From Telmatactis stephensoni (taxonomy: Eukaryota; Cnidaria; Anthozoa; Actiniaria; Isophelliidae): DNA of 64,000 nucleotides. Position 1 is the stretch's first letter. Each line of letters begins with the position of its first letter. This document shows, in pieces, positions 1-13,013 of this stretch. Position numbers and translations under genes: made by a program. The notes under the pieces are model-generated. The model was not told the DNA's origin, did no database searches, and was given only the letters and a program-made list of their open reading frames with translations. The stretch lies in NCBI GenBank assembly GCA_029948255.1, contig JALIZF010001800.1, positions 372,001-436,000 of the forward strand. The letters run 5' to 3'.

Positions 1-1597
1 ATAAAGCTTTTCTCTGGTACATTCAGAGAATTTTAATGCACAAAAAAAGATTAGTTAATGACCACAATTCACGATAATTGGAAACACAACTTCGCCCAGC
101 TCATTTTAAAAAGCAGATTTCCATCCAAAAGTTAGCTCCAGAATATTAGCCGTACCGGAAAGGAAGCCTGTCAAAAAGGAACGTCGAGCAAGCATAAGCC
201 CTTGGCCTTACTTTACGGTAATTGACTACCCTTGTTAGCCCACTCATTGACAGACTGATAAGCAAAATATCACTACAAGGTGTTTGGGGTCTTCATACAC
301 CCTTTATCTTACTGACGGACAAGACCGATTAACTCTGACTGATAAGACAGACTACAAAGTGACTGATTGGCCCTCTAACATTGAGTACATTCTTCAACCC
401 TTTTTGTCTATAATGAGCTCTTTGACTTCTTAACTTTCATGTCATTTTTTCCACTCAAGTTTTTTTTAGACTATGTTTATTTTCAGCTAGTCTACCTAGC
501 CTAGAACGGTTATTGTAGATAGCTTGTGCTTTAACATGTTTGAACTCAAATACATTTTCCTGATATATTTGTGCAATAACCAAGTATCAAATAAAGAATG
601 TCTGTCTATGAAAAACATTCTACTACATGGGCTTCCTGTGGCAAACGGCCTGTCATTCTATAATCTTCGTTCCTATCATCAAATCTAAGTGAGCACTCTT
701 TTAGAAACCCTTAACCTCAATATATTTGTCAAGTGTTATACATTGTAGTATTTGAATCTATAATAGAGTTTAATGGCCACCATTAATCTCTTTTATAGAG
801 TACTTATATCCCTTACTAATCGTTACCAAAATACTCTACTCTTCAACAGCTATCAGAGAACTTGAACTTTTAAAGGAGCACTTGGATCAAAATCAATGAA
901 AATTGAAAATGACTTGAAACTCAGTGAAACCTATGTATACGGTGTCAGTAATCGCCATGAAGTCAAATTTTCTTCACAACCGAAAGAGACGAATAAATAT
1001 TGTCAAGGTTTTTAGCATTTACAATGTGAGTAAAGTAAATGACGTCATTATGATGTATATTACCCAACCCTATTGCTCTTTTAGGTTTTAAACCAAAATT
1101 TCTCCGTGATAATGAGCTTAAAATGTAGATTTTTGTCGGAGATTAGCTAGTTATTTTACTATAATTATTAATCTACATATAGAAATAATAACTTTTCAAT
1201 TTTCAAAGATTTTCATCCAAGTGGGCCTTTAGAGTGCAATGGGTACAACAAGAAACTCCATTATACTTAGAGGGCCTGCTCGGGAAAACTCCGAGACCTA
1301 GCCTGTAATATATTTTTTGTCTTGACTCAATGTGGAGGGAAAGTGTGAGTGCTGGCAGTCAAAGAAAAAATCTCACACTAAAAAAGACAGATTCTGATTG
1401 ATATCAAATTTCATATAGAGCGATAGCACTAAAACCGTGAAACAAGTACTAACTAAAAAGTTCAAATAGTACTAATGAAACAATAGAAAACAAAGGGTTT
1501 TGCTACTATTTGTCTCTATTTAGTTACTAAGTTATTTCACGGTTTAAGTGTTATTGCTCTAACCCCCTTTAGATGTAAAAAGTCACATATGATAAAA
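1..1597. other. No gene recognised
   Basis: AT-rich sequence with no open frame that looks coding on either strand. It may hold the 3' UTR or an unrecognised last exon of the nucleoplasmin gene. A GGGCTTCCTGTGG motif is at 629-641. A string at about 590-610 (AATAAAGAATGTCTGTC) resembles the tail of a retroposon. Confidence 0.5.
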
Positions 1598-1638
1598 AAG
1601 GAAGGAAGGAGGGAGGGAGGGAGGGAGGGAGGGAGGGA
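1598..1638. repeat. (GGGA)n microsatellite
   Basis: About ten tandem copies of a GGAA/GGGA tetranucleotide. Confidence 0.95.
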
Positions 1639-1824
1639 AAACACCAGCTTTTCATATTGCATTGATGAAGACTAGCAGTAAGACAATGGTAACACCACTG
1701 GACAAACAGAAAACCTTAAATTAATTACTACATGTCTCTGCTGTTATTCAAAGTTATCAAACCATACTCCCACGCTGTCTTATTTTCAGAGGGTAGTTTT
1801 GGGCCACTTTGAAGTGTTAAACAG

Positions 1825-1844
1825 AACAGACAGACAGACAGACG

Positions 1845-1882
<38 letters not shown>

Positions 1883-1911
1883 CAGGCAGACAGACAATCA
1901 GGCAGACAGAC
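1825..1911. repeat. (CAGA)n microsatellite
   Basis: Tandem CAGA units with a few CGGA and CAGG variants. It produces the spurious cysteine/valine-rich and arginine/threonine-rich open frames here. Confidence 0.95.
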
Positions 1912-2080
1912 AACATACCTTAAGTATAGCTTGTTTAATTGTATTCAAATCCTGCAAGCACAAGGAAAACAAAAACAAGAGTTGTAAGTACAAAATAATG
2001 TTTGCTGTGAATGAAAAACTTTAAAATATGTAGAATAACTGGAAATTTAGACACAAAGGAGTGATATTTTGGTAGGGTCA

Positions 2081-5000
2081 TCAACACTGGAATTTAATAA
2101 TTTCAGGACGTCTTAGCACTACCTTGGTGGATTTACCAGCAGGCGTTTTTTGTTGAGGTGTTTTTTGTTGAGGTGTTTTTTCTTGTGGTTTTGATGGCGT
2201 CTTTTTGTCATCTTTCTTACTTGTTACATGTACACCCTTTGTTAAACAAATGATACAATGAGGTTTGACCACAGTCATATTTTCACAAAATACACAACTA
2301 AAACCCTCAAAAATATTCCAAAGATTCCTATCATGAAGTTTTAAATAGGTATCAACTTACATTAGTCATAGGTTTCTTGGCTGAGTCCTAAACACAAATA
2401 ATCATCACTATAGTTATGATCACTGTTACTACATAAGATGGATATATATACAAGTCATGTATTATTCTTTTGCCCAGAAAAAAAAACCCCTGGAACACTG
2501 TTTGTTAGAACTTGTTCTTGAACACAAAATTAAATATGACAAAATAATAAATAAAAATAAATTTGGCAGCTTCTAGAGTGCATTTTCCATGGCAAAATGA
2601 TCAAATGCGCTATAACTAAATCATATAAATCAAACATAAATGGATTAAGAATCCCAACTGGCAAGGAGGCAAACCAGTTGGCTATATTACAAGCATGGCC
2701 GAGAAACTGAATTTGAACTAATCGAAATCAGAACAAATCCAGTCTCAGCTAGTGGGCCAGAGCGGGAATCTAACCTGGGACCGACAGATTACGAGAACAA
2801 CGCTCTGACGCCATGCTGCCTCCTAATATGACAGCACTTCACATATACTGGATGCTGACTGGTCAACTTAATTAGGTTGGCCAGTAAAACTAACACACCA
2901 AATCAAGTGTTTGGTAACAGTTACCAACTGTAAGGCAACAGCTTCAAAACTAATATAGAGTGGTACGTGGGAATAACCATATTGAATAGTAATGAATAAG
3001 CTTCATCCACGTTTGTAAATTTTTAATTTACCGAGCTTTCGTGCAATTTGCACATCTTCAGGGCAACTGAATATAAAAATTACAATTGTTTCATTTGTTT
3101 ACGAATGAAATGAAAACAAATGAAACAATACTTGGAAAACACTCTCACACTCACTACCTCTACATTAAATATTTTTCATACATCACTCAACTCACATGTT
3201 GATTTTTGCCGAGGGAGGAAAAATCAGAGAAAATACCCTCATGGCATGGTAGAGAACAACACATCAAACAAACTCAGTTCACATATGATCGGAGCACTCA
3301 AGCTGAGTCTTGAACCCAGACCACAGTGGAGAAAGGCCAGTGCACTAACCCCTTGGCCAGTCAAGCCACCCTGTACTTGCAGAACAAAGTTCTAATAAAT
3401 AATGTTCCCACAGTTTCTTTTCTGGGAGCATAAATGAGTGACGGAATGTTCCCAAGGATGTACGGTAGTCCATTTAGCTATAGCTTTAAATATGCATTAA
3501 ATGAAGCTCTGATGGAGGAAGAGTCATGGTACATTTAGTGTGCATCAACAAACTTAGAGTAATCAGTGAAAGGACTAGCACAAGCTACCAACATAAGAGG
3601 TCCAACATAAGAGGTCTCTTATGATGTCTTGATGCATCAAAATGTAATGGATGTACTTTCTCATCTCCATAATAGAGGTGCATGGGCCATACTTATTACT
3701 TGCTGTACAGTGGATGACAGTAGTCTTACACATACAGTATAACTGAGAATAAAACACAAAATTGTCCCAACCTTCTTTCCAGTAAGTGTTTTGGTGACTT
3801 CATCACTTTCCTCTTCATCAGACTCTTCTTCATCAGACTCCTCATCATCTTCATCAGATTCCTCCTCACTTTCTTCCTCGTCATCCTCATCTTCATCTTC
3901 ATCATCATCCTCTTCGTCCTCATCACTTTCTTCTTCTTCTTCACTTTCTTCCTCATCTTTTGATGCTTTTTTGGATTCCTCGGAACATGAATAAGAGTTA
4001 GCTAGCACTCACAGTAAAAAGGTACCCCATTCCATTTACCTCCTGAGTGATAAATTTAAAGTTAGAACCTGTCCATTTTACTTAGGACCTTCCCATTTTC
4101 TGTTAAGAGTCAAAAGATAAAGCAGCAGCAGCAATTAGATGAATGAACAATAGATGTTAACGAGAAAGGTTTTATTGAAGTTCATCCAAGATGGCTGATG
4201 TGATGTCACTTGCAACCCGGCAATGGAGGCTTTGCATCCATACAAACATATCTCTATAAAAAAAATCGTCATTTGCATGGTCATAAAGTCTATTCCATAT
4301 TTAGGCAGGCATTACCCTATTTGGAAGTCACGTAGATTTGTTTTTGTTGATTTTCCTGCAATTTGGAGCCCCAAAACTTGCAGATATTGTAGCGATGAAA
4401 CGCATCACATTGTCCACCAAAATTTGCTTAGAAACATAGCTTTTCAGTAAACAGGAAACCCAATAGTAGAAACACAGGAAGCTCACACAAATGACAAAAT
4501 ATGTTTGATATGATCACATGGCAGAGTCATGTTATAACTGTTATTGCAACCTGTGAAGGTCAAAATTTTGATACCAAACTAGCATTCACATGAACATCAA
4601 TCAAATCACTTGACCAATAGAAATAGCAGTTCTCAAGAAAAATGCCTTGAATTTGCAAGGAAAGTTTAGATAAATATAAACTTTAAATGTATAATTAACT
4701 TTTATCGTAAATTCGAGGCATTTTGTCAGTTGGGAATTACAATTTGTATCAGTTTGACATCTGCCTGAATGCAAGTTTCCAAACAAGACTTTGAGCTTCC
4801 CAGGTCGCACTTCATCGATGATGGTACAAGTCCTCTACAAGTCCATCACAGTGATTCCCCCCCGCCTCCCCCCCTGGGTAATAATTCCCATACAATGATT
4901 TAGCTTAAAGCCTTTGACAATAGATATGTATTGATAAAATTGGTAGCCATGTTTTCCATAGCTTATCTTTTTGGGATAAAGTAATTATAGTCAGGTCTTG

Positions 5001-8000
5001 ACCACTCTTTGTTTTAATGGCAAGTCATTTTAATTATGTGTCAACCTATTGACACCATGTTTTTCACAGCTCATCATTTCTGTATAATTATAGAAACCAC
5101 AATCAACTTCCAAATAATATTTCAATTGGCTTGATGCTAGAGTCATCACTGGTCATTTAGAGTCATTTTATACTTGTGTCAAACCGTTGATGCCATTGTT
5201 TTTCCATAGCTCATATTTTCTTCATAGTGACAAGTCTCATTATTGCTTTCTTATGGCCATCACTTAGCATTTTTGTATCAATTCAAACCTGTGTCAAAGT
5301 GTTGAATTTGAAAAATTCACTGTATCATACACTTCTAGACATCTGACATTTTAGCTTGTGCCCAACTCTTATCGATCAACTATTTGTTTGAGCTGCGGTC
5401 ATGCAAATGTGAAAAAGGTGTACATACATGTATATATGTGGCAAATTAAAGTTGATTCTAGATAACTCAAGCATGTGAAATAAAAAGCAGGAGTTTTTAA
5501 ATTGTTTTCTTTTTTTCTAATTTTACCCTGAACAAACTTTTGATAACTGAAATGCTACACAACTGTAGTTAATCAACCCTCTGATACTAGAGAACTGATT
5601 GATCTACAAATTCTAGACATACATGACCATCAAAGGGCATTAATTAGACCTACATGTAATCAAAAGAGATCATTCTGTTTGAAGAAATATGTGGCCTGTA
5701 TGGACAAAAAAATCATTTGTAGTTCAAAACTACACTGTAATTCAATCCAGGCCAAAGCTTGCAAAAACAGATTCAACCATTGAGATGCTTCTTCTATTTA
5801 GCATTGTTACTTCTGCAAACTCAAATCAGATGTCAACTTTGAAGGTCCCTTCAACTCTTTTTAAACAACAGCTAGAACAAGTTTTTGTATGACTAGATAA
5901 GAATGTCAAGGTCACAATACAGCATGGTCAGATAGCTAGAATTTCAAATTTTATATTTAAGCAATATAAAACGCGTGCGCATGTCTCTGTTCTGTAATAT
6001 AAACACGATGGAAGATGTAGAGCAAGAGAAAAGCAAGCTTAGGAACACGAGGCATAGCCGGGTGTTTCTCTTGCTTTTCGAGTGCTCTACATCTTCCAGA
6101 GTGTTTATATCACAGTACAGAGACATAAGCAATCGTTTTATATTGCTTTTATAAAATATTTTCGACATTTTTTGAGGGAGCCATGTCTCTATCCTCTGAT
6201 ATAAACATGGTAGCCAGCCAATCAGCGCGCGCGTTATATCTCAAATATTTTATAAATATGTATATGGATTGATCCGCGGTAATGGAACTATGAAATAATA
6301 GATGATCATCACGGAAATGTGAGCAATTTAATTGCATAACAAATTTTATATATTGGCAAAGACACTATCAGTGAACAGTGTGGTCCATTTCACACTCATG
6401 AAAGCTCCTCTATCATAAATAAAAACCTTTTGCAATCAAGATCTCAAGGCTACTAGGGGTTCATTAACAGGGAGCCACTGGCTGTGACAGAGTGCACAGC
6501 ATCCTTTTTCACGTTGTGTCATGTTTGGTAACCTAGTAATATGTGTGACAGGTAGGGGACCTTGAATGATTACCATAGTTACCACCTTGTTGCTATGGAC
6601 AGACATATCCCTTGTCCTGAAACCATGGCAACTGAGCCTAACATTATTATAATCAATGAGTTTACTTAGCAAACTAACAGGTAAAAGTTGGCTTTTGAGA
6701 CCCATGCACAAACTAGATTGATTACATTGAAAATCATTGCATCACAAACCCATCTTTTCCAACTTTGGTTAGATTTTTGTTTCTGATCAATCAATCATCT
6801 TTGGGGGTGAAGATTAAATTTGCAAATTTGGGGCAGGTTGGCTTGAATAAGCTCTGGCCCTCAGTATGACTGATCTGGATCAGGAAAAAATCTAACTGAA
6901 GATACATTGTACATGTAAGAAAATATGGTTCACCATGCACCGTGCAATTTTTGTACCCTGGGCTACGGCCCTGCCCTGGGTGCATGAGCTAACTGTTTGA
7001 GGAACCAAATCAATCAGAATACAAAATATATGTAACTTTGTGGTTGGTTAAAGCGTAATCAAGCGATTTGATTGGATGACTTGTTCAAACTGGTTTTGGC
7101 ACATTTGGCATAATATTGTACAGCCGTTACTTTGTGTGTTACAGGTGTTTTTTTTTTCACAGTGAGTAAAGAATGCTTTAAAAAATGCTGTAGATATTTA
7201 TGCCAGTTTATTGGTTACTTTTACTGAAGGAATATTTCTGATTTGAGCAGATTTTGACATTTCTCTGATCTCGTGAAAGTTCGCATGAACTTTAAATATT
7301 TCAATCTGCAGTGTTCATGTGACCTTACAATGACCTTCTGTCAGATGACAATTTTGTAATTTGCATGTTATTTATGAAGAGATAAAACAATGAAGCAATG
7401 TAGAGATAAGTTATAACATTGACTTCCTAACATCTGAGTGACTAACTATTAAATAAATGTGTGCATATTCTAAATCTTCACAACAAGGTAAAAATAGAGT
7501 AATTTAGCAAACACAACGCGACGTTAAAGAGGACGCCTCGCACGCTGACAAATTTTGTTCAAAATGACTGTTGACGTTGCTGATGTCAGGAAATGGCATC
7601 CTGAATGTGGCATTGCAACGTTGTCACAGTAGTAACAAAACAAACAAATGTGATAAATTTGTTATCTAACATCCTGTTTTCGCGTTGTGTTGCATTTGCT
7701 TAAAATCACCCTAATGTGCGCACAGAGACGCTATGTGACATATTAGCACACAGATAATAGCTGATCAGTAAAGTGGGTTGAACAAGTTTCCATATAAGGC
7801 AATCATTTGTAAACAAAATGGAAGTGAGGTTATTACTGCCGCAGCCAGGGGTTTCTGGTCGTGTGACTTTCCTATCAAACCAAACCCTGGAACCCAGGGT
7901 ACAATTTCTGCTGCTTTATTGCAAAGTTCCCAACTAATGTATCATTTTACTAGAAGACATATAGCAAGCAAGCAAGTGATATATCACATTACTCAGTAAA

Positions 8001-11000
8001 TACCTGTTTGTCTTTTTTTGCCAATGTGGGTTTGGAAGTTTCTTCACCATCTTCTTCTGATGACGATTCCTCTTCTTCATCCTCATCATCTGTAAACAGT
8101 GTAATATAATATTTTATTATTTTTGTTTGTGTCTTAGCTGTTCCACCCTACATACATTCCTGAAGCTTGTTTCTGGGCACTGCAGTGAATGAACAAAAAC
8201 ATGATGGTTCTAAGGTTACTTGCAAAGGGTTCATAGTTGGGTAACAATATTAAATCTATGATAGCTGACTTATGAGGCTATCGTGTGTTATGAGAGCTGG
8301 CTCACACTGTATGGGTACCCTGTGTTATGAGAGCAAATTGGTATCTAAGGATGTAGGATTAAATGCCTTTCTTTTAATTAATTTATATAGTTCATGCACA
8401 AACTCTTAAGAATGTACCTTTTTTCATCTTTTTTGATGGACTAATGGGAGTACTGGCTGGAAGAGGCCGTTTCTGTATAAGGAAAGTAAATTAAAGTATC
8501 AAAATATAAATAATTTATGGCAATTATTGCCAGTTGTACAATGTACTTGGACACATAGAGCACATTTTGTATGACTGTGTAAACAATACTGCACGGTCAT
8601 ACAGTTACGCAGTTATTTTGAATGCTTTTATACACAACCCGGAACTTTAAACAAGGTCACAACACGGTGCAGTCCATTTTACACTCATACAAAATCTGCT
8701 ATAATATCAATCTTTGCCTTTACTGACAACACACAATTGAAGAGGTCAAGTAGGTACCCATGAAAATTGGCTCAGTGATGTTTTTTACTTTGATTTTGAC
8801 CATTCTTTCAACAGAGCAGTTCAGTGTCATATTTCGCCACATGTGAGCCTCAATTTCCCATAAAAATTGAAATTATGAGCAAAAATACATGGAATCTAAA
8901 GTGTGTACTTTGTTTATTCAGCTTGTTCATTCACTGGTTCATACTTGTATGTGCATTTCTTGTCTTCCACAGTCCAAAGATTAAATTATTATGCACAAAT
9001 TGAGACTGACATTGATCAAGATATAACTTACTATGAACTGGTCTATTTTTTATTTTAATTAGTGGTCTAAAATGGTACATTTAATTTTTGCAAAGGGAGG
9101 CAAAACTGAAGAGCCTTGAAAGAAAATATCCATGACATGGAAGAAAACAACATATCAAACAAACTCAGTTCACATACGATCCATTGCCTGAGCTGTTATC
9201 CAATCACAGGTGAATGTCAAGCACTCTCATCACTCAGTCAACCCCCTACTCATTGTTGAATGACTTCATGACTAGCTAGTGTTATGGGATTACTTTGAAA
9301 TATGGGTTTCCTGTGTAGCTCATATATACATATATACATGTACAGGCTAGGTGGAAAAATGATGCAGGACTTGATTACTGGTAACTTACATTGTAGAAAA
9401 ACATTCACAGAGGTATATCATATAGAGAAAAAAATAACTTACATTTTTAATATCATTCTTGCTGTCAACAAGCATAGGAGCTGTAGTTCAAAAACAAACA
9501 AAAAATACATCACCTTCAAACTTGAAGGCAGGTTAGCACAATATAACAACTCGGCTTGTCAGTTACTGTGCATAATGATGACAATTTCAAGGATACTGTA
9601 TGTTGAGGTTTGTGGTGGAAATTTCTTTTATCTTTGGGTCAATTTAGGGTTAGTATCAGGGACACTTTATTACTAAGTACCTTGGGGTTAGGTTTAGGGT
9701 TAGGGAAGACTTTGTACTTTTTACCTTTTGCCTTCCACTCCCCAGCATAAGATGAGGCATCATTACTGCTAGTGCATACAACACATTAGCAGAGCATAGT
9801 GGATCACATCATTATAGTTTTCAAGTAATAAAAACAGGCAATACACAATAATCTTTCTACAGTACAATGTACAGTCTCACCTTGTTCCTCATCTGATTCC
9901 CCAGAGGAGTCTAGGTCATCCTCAGCTAAACCTATTTGCAAAATACATGTACATGCACATATAAAATACAGGATGGGGAAGGGGAGAGGTTAGTGGAGGA
10001 CAGAGAAAAAATTCTCAAGGGAAAAAATGCATGGACAAACTCAGGTACCCTGTCCTAGAATTACACTCTGCATGGCTGCCCTCCTTTCCCTTAATGCTGG
10101 CGTAAGTGCTGGTTGAAATTTGAGGATGTGACATATTCTATTATAGTCAAGTATGAATCAATGTAAAACCCATGTTAGAGACAATAGCAAGCCTATCAGA
10201 AGTGCTGTTGGAACTTTTTTACAAAAGCGAGGTCCTTATCTTATGGTTTGTGATGTGAAACAGCTGCATAAACAGTATATCAAGATCAGAGTGAAAAAGA
10301 AACTTACTTTGTACATGATTTCCTGTCAGATGTACAGGACCTGAACCTGTAAATCAACAATAAGTATTAAATACAATGTACATGCAGATGTACAGACGCC
10401 TAGCAATATTCCCAGTCTAGGTTACAAACAATTAGGGGTGTAGAATGGTCCCTTAAAAGTCAGAGTCTTGCAAAATTTTAGTCAAATTTCCAGGATCTCG
10501 AAGTCTCAATTTGTTTGCTAAAAATCATCTCAGAGTATCAAATTTTAAAAACAATGGAAATCAACAAAAAAGTGTCTTGAACACACAAAAATATACCTTG
10601 TCTCTTGGTCTTGCAAAGTCTGACCTCCACCATTTGACACCCCTAAAATTTGTTTCTTTCTTCTGAGAATTGAAGACTCTTCTAATACAAAATATCTTCT
10701 TCTTTTTTTTAAATTCAATATTTTAACAGGAGCATCTAATTATTTAGCTAAGCTAGTTTAAATCATGTAATGTATCCATTGCTTTATACTGTAGTGGAGT
10801 GGGGGGAGGGATGGCACAAAAGTAATGGAGGCTACTGAACTCTTTTGGGGCTACAATTTTTTTGATATTATTTGACTTTTTTGTATAATTACCTTCTATA
10901 AGTTTAAATGATGTTGGCGGCGAAAAGCTGAGGTTTAAAGGACACTATTACAAAATAGAAAGCATAAGAATTTATGATTCAGAAACAACAAGTACATTGG

Positions 11001-13013
11001 ATACATGTAAATCAGAACATGCAATATACCATTGCTATCACAAAGTTATACCACTAGACAGGGCTGGGCAAAATCATGGCTATGTCCTTGATATAACTAC
11101 TCTTTAATGGTATTAACCCACTACAACATAAAGCCTAGTAAGGCTGAGTTACAAATAAGAACAACCCTGAGCGAAGATGAGGGCCAAGAAGCACAAGTAA
11201 TCATGTAATCAGGTGCCTTGTATGCCCTGGTCTACAGTAGATAGAGCAGTGCTCTCACTATATCAGTCATCCCTTCCTTCCTATAGGTTAATTAAGAACA
11301 GAACTCATACAGCAGTTGTCAGGTCTGCTAAGGGTGTGTAGGCTAGTGTGGATGAACACAGTAAAATATTGAACAATAGTATCATTATATATGAATAGAA
11401 ATGCACTCGGAATAATGTTAGAAATAAAGTGTTTGCTTCATCGAGTGTAAATAAAGACTCGGAACAATCTGAGTCCCAGTGGGGCTTGAACCCACAACCT
11501 TTGGATTGCCAGTCCAATGCTCTAACCACTGAGCAGAGTTTCTGTATGATTTAATCTGCTTGGGTTATTGAACAGCGTTCGTCCCGAGTGAGCCCAGCTA
11601 TAAATAAGATCAGCGATCTGCTTGCCACTACAGCCTTCCATAGCTCAGTGGTTAGAACATCAGGCTGGTTGCTGTGTAATTAAAAAAACATGACTGTATA
11701 ACTTGTCCAGAAAGCACAGCCATAACTGAAATCCCAGCAGAACACCCCCACCAAAATATTGGTCAATTACCCCCCCCCCCCCCCCCCCCATTTGAGAAAC
11801 TGAGGGTTCAAGAAATCAGGATTCTACTTTACAAAGAAATATAGAACAAACAGGGAAATTACAATGAAATGCCATTGACAGTATTTACCATTTCTGTTGC
11901 ACCAGACTGTAATGAAACAATGACATGTTTATGTTCATCTCCTTTGTAATCAAGAGAGCTCACTTGCACAAGACATCTCCCACTAGCCTTGGCTCCCAGG
12001 CAAGCCTACAAGATGGGCAGATACAGTTTAGGGGAGTATAGTGGGTTCCTTCATAATGGATCATGGCACAGGGAGAGGGTTGTAACGGGGGTATAGAAAC
12101 CACAGGGGGGTATGGAAACCACAACACCGCAAACAAAATTGAGAAAAAAAAAACACAACCAAAATCGTAAAAATTCACAAAACCACAAACCGTGTAAAAA
12201 AAAAAAGTAAAACACCGTAAAACCGCAGGTTAAAATAACAAATAACTGCAAAACCAAATAAAAAATAACGCAAAATCACATCATCATTAACCCTTATGTC
12301 CCCCTCCATAGGGGTGTACAGGTTTTTTATGTGATGTGTGATCAAGCATTTTCATTTTTCATGATTTGGGAATGTGTGTATGTGGGGTATTCTATAGTAG
12401 CAGCATAAATGAGTCACAGCAAAGTGTTCTATTCTGTGTTCTTTTGGGATACTATATGCTACTCAAAATACATTGAAAATGAAATCTAAAATAACATACA
12501 AAATCTTCCATACAAAAAGGAAGGTAGACATGTCGATTTCCCTCTCACCATCATCAAATACGAGACGAATCTAAATCAAATCTTTTGATAGTATAAAGCT
12601 CAAATCAACAATTAGCTTACAAAGAGAAGAGACAGAAATATTGGAACCACGTTACGAATGCCGGCAATACTCGAGATATTAAAAGCTGTGTTTAACTAAA
12701 TACGCTAAAACATTAAATAAAGTTTTACTCATAAATGTCGGCAAATATCACCAATTCGAACAGTTCTACAATACTTCAAACAACTATTATATTATGCCGA
12801 ATCTGATGTTTACCTGACTCAGTATCAACTTGTGTTCAACTCCAGATAATTCACTATCTTCAAATTCTGGGTTAAATTTCACCTCATCAGAGCCTTTCTT
12901 GAGCTCACATCCTAATTGGCAACGAATTATTTGTTAGGTATTTAAGTTTTTAGGCTGGCATTGTCGATCTAAATCTCCTTACCCCAAAAATCTTCCTTCT
13001 CCAGCGTCGCCAT
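2081..13013 (-). CDS. NPM: Nucleoplasmin-family histone chaperone (12 exons)
   Basis: Exons on the minus strand: 12983-13013, 12814-12911, 11889-12005, 10893-10944, 10308-10346, 9881-9931, 9443-9480, 8418-8472, 8004-8089, 3772-3978, 2361-2387 and 2081-2215. Their phases fit throughout and total 936 nt (311 codons plus stop). Residues 1-112 read as the nucleoplasmin beta-barrel core: FWGCELK near the start, then LILSQACLGAKA, SSLDYKGDE and IEGSGPVHLTGNHV, in the family order. An acidic stretch follows (113-129), then a bipartite nuclear signal KRPLPASTPISPSKKMKK (143-160), a very acidic Glu/Asp/Ser tract (about 161-250) and a Lys/Pro/Gln tail. The family stores and deposits histones and works in nucleoli. 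The NPM1-type C-terminal nucleic-acid-binding helical bundle is not visible, so this resembles short-tailed nucleoplasmins. The exon 10 donor (GTTGGG) is weak. The last exon could instead splice out at about 2123 to an exon I did not find. Confidence 0.88.
2733..2825 (-). mobile_element. tRNA-derived SINE head
   Basis: On the minus strand an A-box-like GGCGTCAGAGCGTTG is followed by a B-box-like GGTTAGATTCCC at tRNA spacing. No matching acceptor stem is seen, so this is a retroposon head and not a tRNA gene. It lies just upstream in the nucleoplasmin intron between exons 10 and 11. Confidence 0.5.
3037..3061 (-). ncRNA. Hammerhead-like motif, degenerate
   Basis: On the minus strand CTGAAGA is followed by a self-complementary GTGCAAATTGCAC and then GAAA. 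The layout matches a hammerhead core (CUGAUGA, stem II, GAAA) except that CUGAUGA is changed to CUGAAGA, which should abolish cleavage. It is probably a relic of a Penelope-like or other retroelement end. Confidence 0.3.
3195..3395 (-). mobile_element. tRNA-derived SINE, copy 1
   Basis: The minus strand shows A box GGCCAAGGGGTTAGTGCAC and B box GGTTCAAGACTC. The body contains a segment (about 3250-3290) almost repeated at 9145-9182, including CATCAAACAAACTCAGTTCA. This shared body supports a dispersed SINE family and argues against a tRNA gene. Confidence 0.6.
4345..4475 (-). repeat. Dispersed repeat, copy A
   Basis: Read on the minus strand it matches 57735-57845 on the plus strand over about 110 bases, including GTGGACAATGTGATG, TCATCGCTACAATATCTGC and an AATGGGTTTCCTGTTT-type segment. 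It lies inside a nucleoplasmin intron. The family is not identified. Confidence 0.65.
5961..6146. mobile_element. Inverted-repeat element (MITE-like)
   Basis: Left arm from GCAATATAAAACG and right arm ending CGTTTTATATTGC. Inside, GGAAGATGTAGAGCA on the left faces TGCTCTACATCTTCC on the right. The two arms fold to almost the full 186 bp. Confidence 0.75.
6150..6257. mobile_element. Second inverted-repeat element abutting the first
   Basis: The ends TATAAAATATTTTCGA and TCTCAAATATTTTATA are near-inverted copies. It begins only a few bases after the preceding element. Confidence 0.5.
7497..7710. mobile_element. MITE with TA target duplication
   Basis: The termini GAGTAATTTAGCAAACACAACGCG and CGCGTTGTGTTGCATTTGCTTAAAATCACCC are inverted repeats flanked on both sides by TA. 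TA duplication suggests a Tc1/mariner-type non-autonomous element. It contains no coding capacity. Confidence 0.65.
9088..9190 (-). mobile_element. SINE fragment, copy 2 (no tRNA head)
   Basis: Shares its body with the copy at 3195-3395 (ACATATCAAACAAACTCAG). The promoter-bearing head is missing. Confidence 0.5.
9680..9704 (+). repeat. Short interstitial telomere-like repeat
   Basis: GGGTTAGGTTTAGGGTTAGGG is about three TTAGGG-type units. It is too short to be a telomere and sits within a nucleoplasmin intron. Confidence 0.55.
10435..10643. mobile_element. MITE with GGGGTGT termini
   Basis: The left end GGGGTGTAGAATGG and the right end CCATTTGACACCCC are inverted, flanked by TA on both sides. 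A second inverted pair lies inside (AGTCAGAGTCTTGCAA and CTTGCAAAGTCTGAC, partly). The length is 209 bp. Confidence 0.7.
11395..11545 (-). mobile_element. tRNA-like SINE head
   Basis: The minus strand reads GCTCAGTGGTTAGAGCATTGG (A box), an anticodon-like arm TTGGA-CTGGCAA-TCCAA and GGTTGTGGGTTCAAGCCCC (B box and T arm). The flanking bases do not form a 7-bp acceptor stem, and the sequence runs on into an AT-rich body. I therefore call it a retroposon and not a functional tRNA-Ala. A second partial head (TAGCTCAGTGGTTAGAACATC) lies on the plus strand at about 11638-11660. Confidence 0.55.
11771..11790. repeat. Poly(C) run
   Basis: An uninterrupted run of about 20 C in a nucleoplasmin intron. 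Confidence 0.95.
12095..12285. repeat. A/C-rich low-complexity tract
   Basis: Repeated short variants of AAAACCGC, AAAACCACA and AAATAAC with little G on this strand. No coding signal is credible; the open frames seen here are phenylalanine- and cysteine-rich artefacts. Confidence 0.7.

Noticed and set aside
3791..3994. Serine-rich frame on the plus strand
   Set aside because: It is the antisense of the acidic nucleoplasmin exon 3772-3978.
11466..11540. tRNA-Ala-like gene on the minus strand
   Set aside because: The D, anticodon and T arm sequences are good, but no acceptor stem forms and the sequence continues into a retroposon-like body.
11771..11790. CRISPR-like or regulatory array in C- and G-runs
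   Set aside because: They are homopolymers with no repeat-spacer structure, and the window is eukaryotic.
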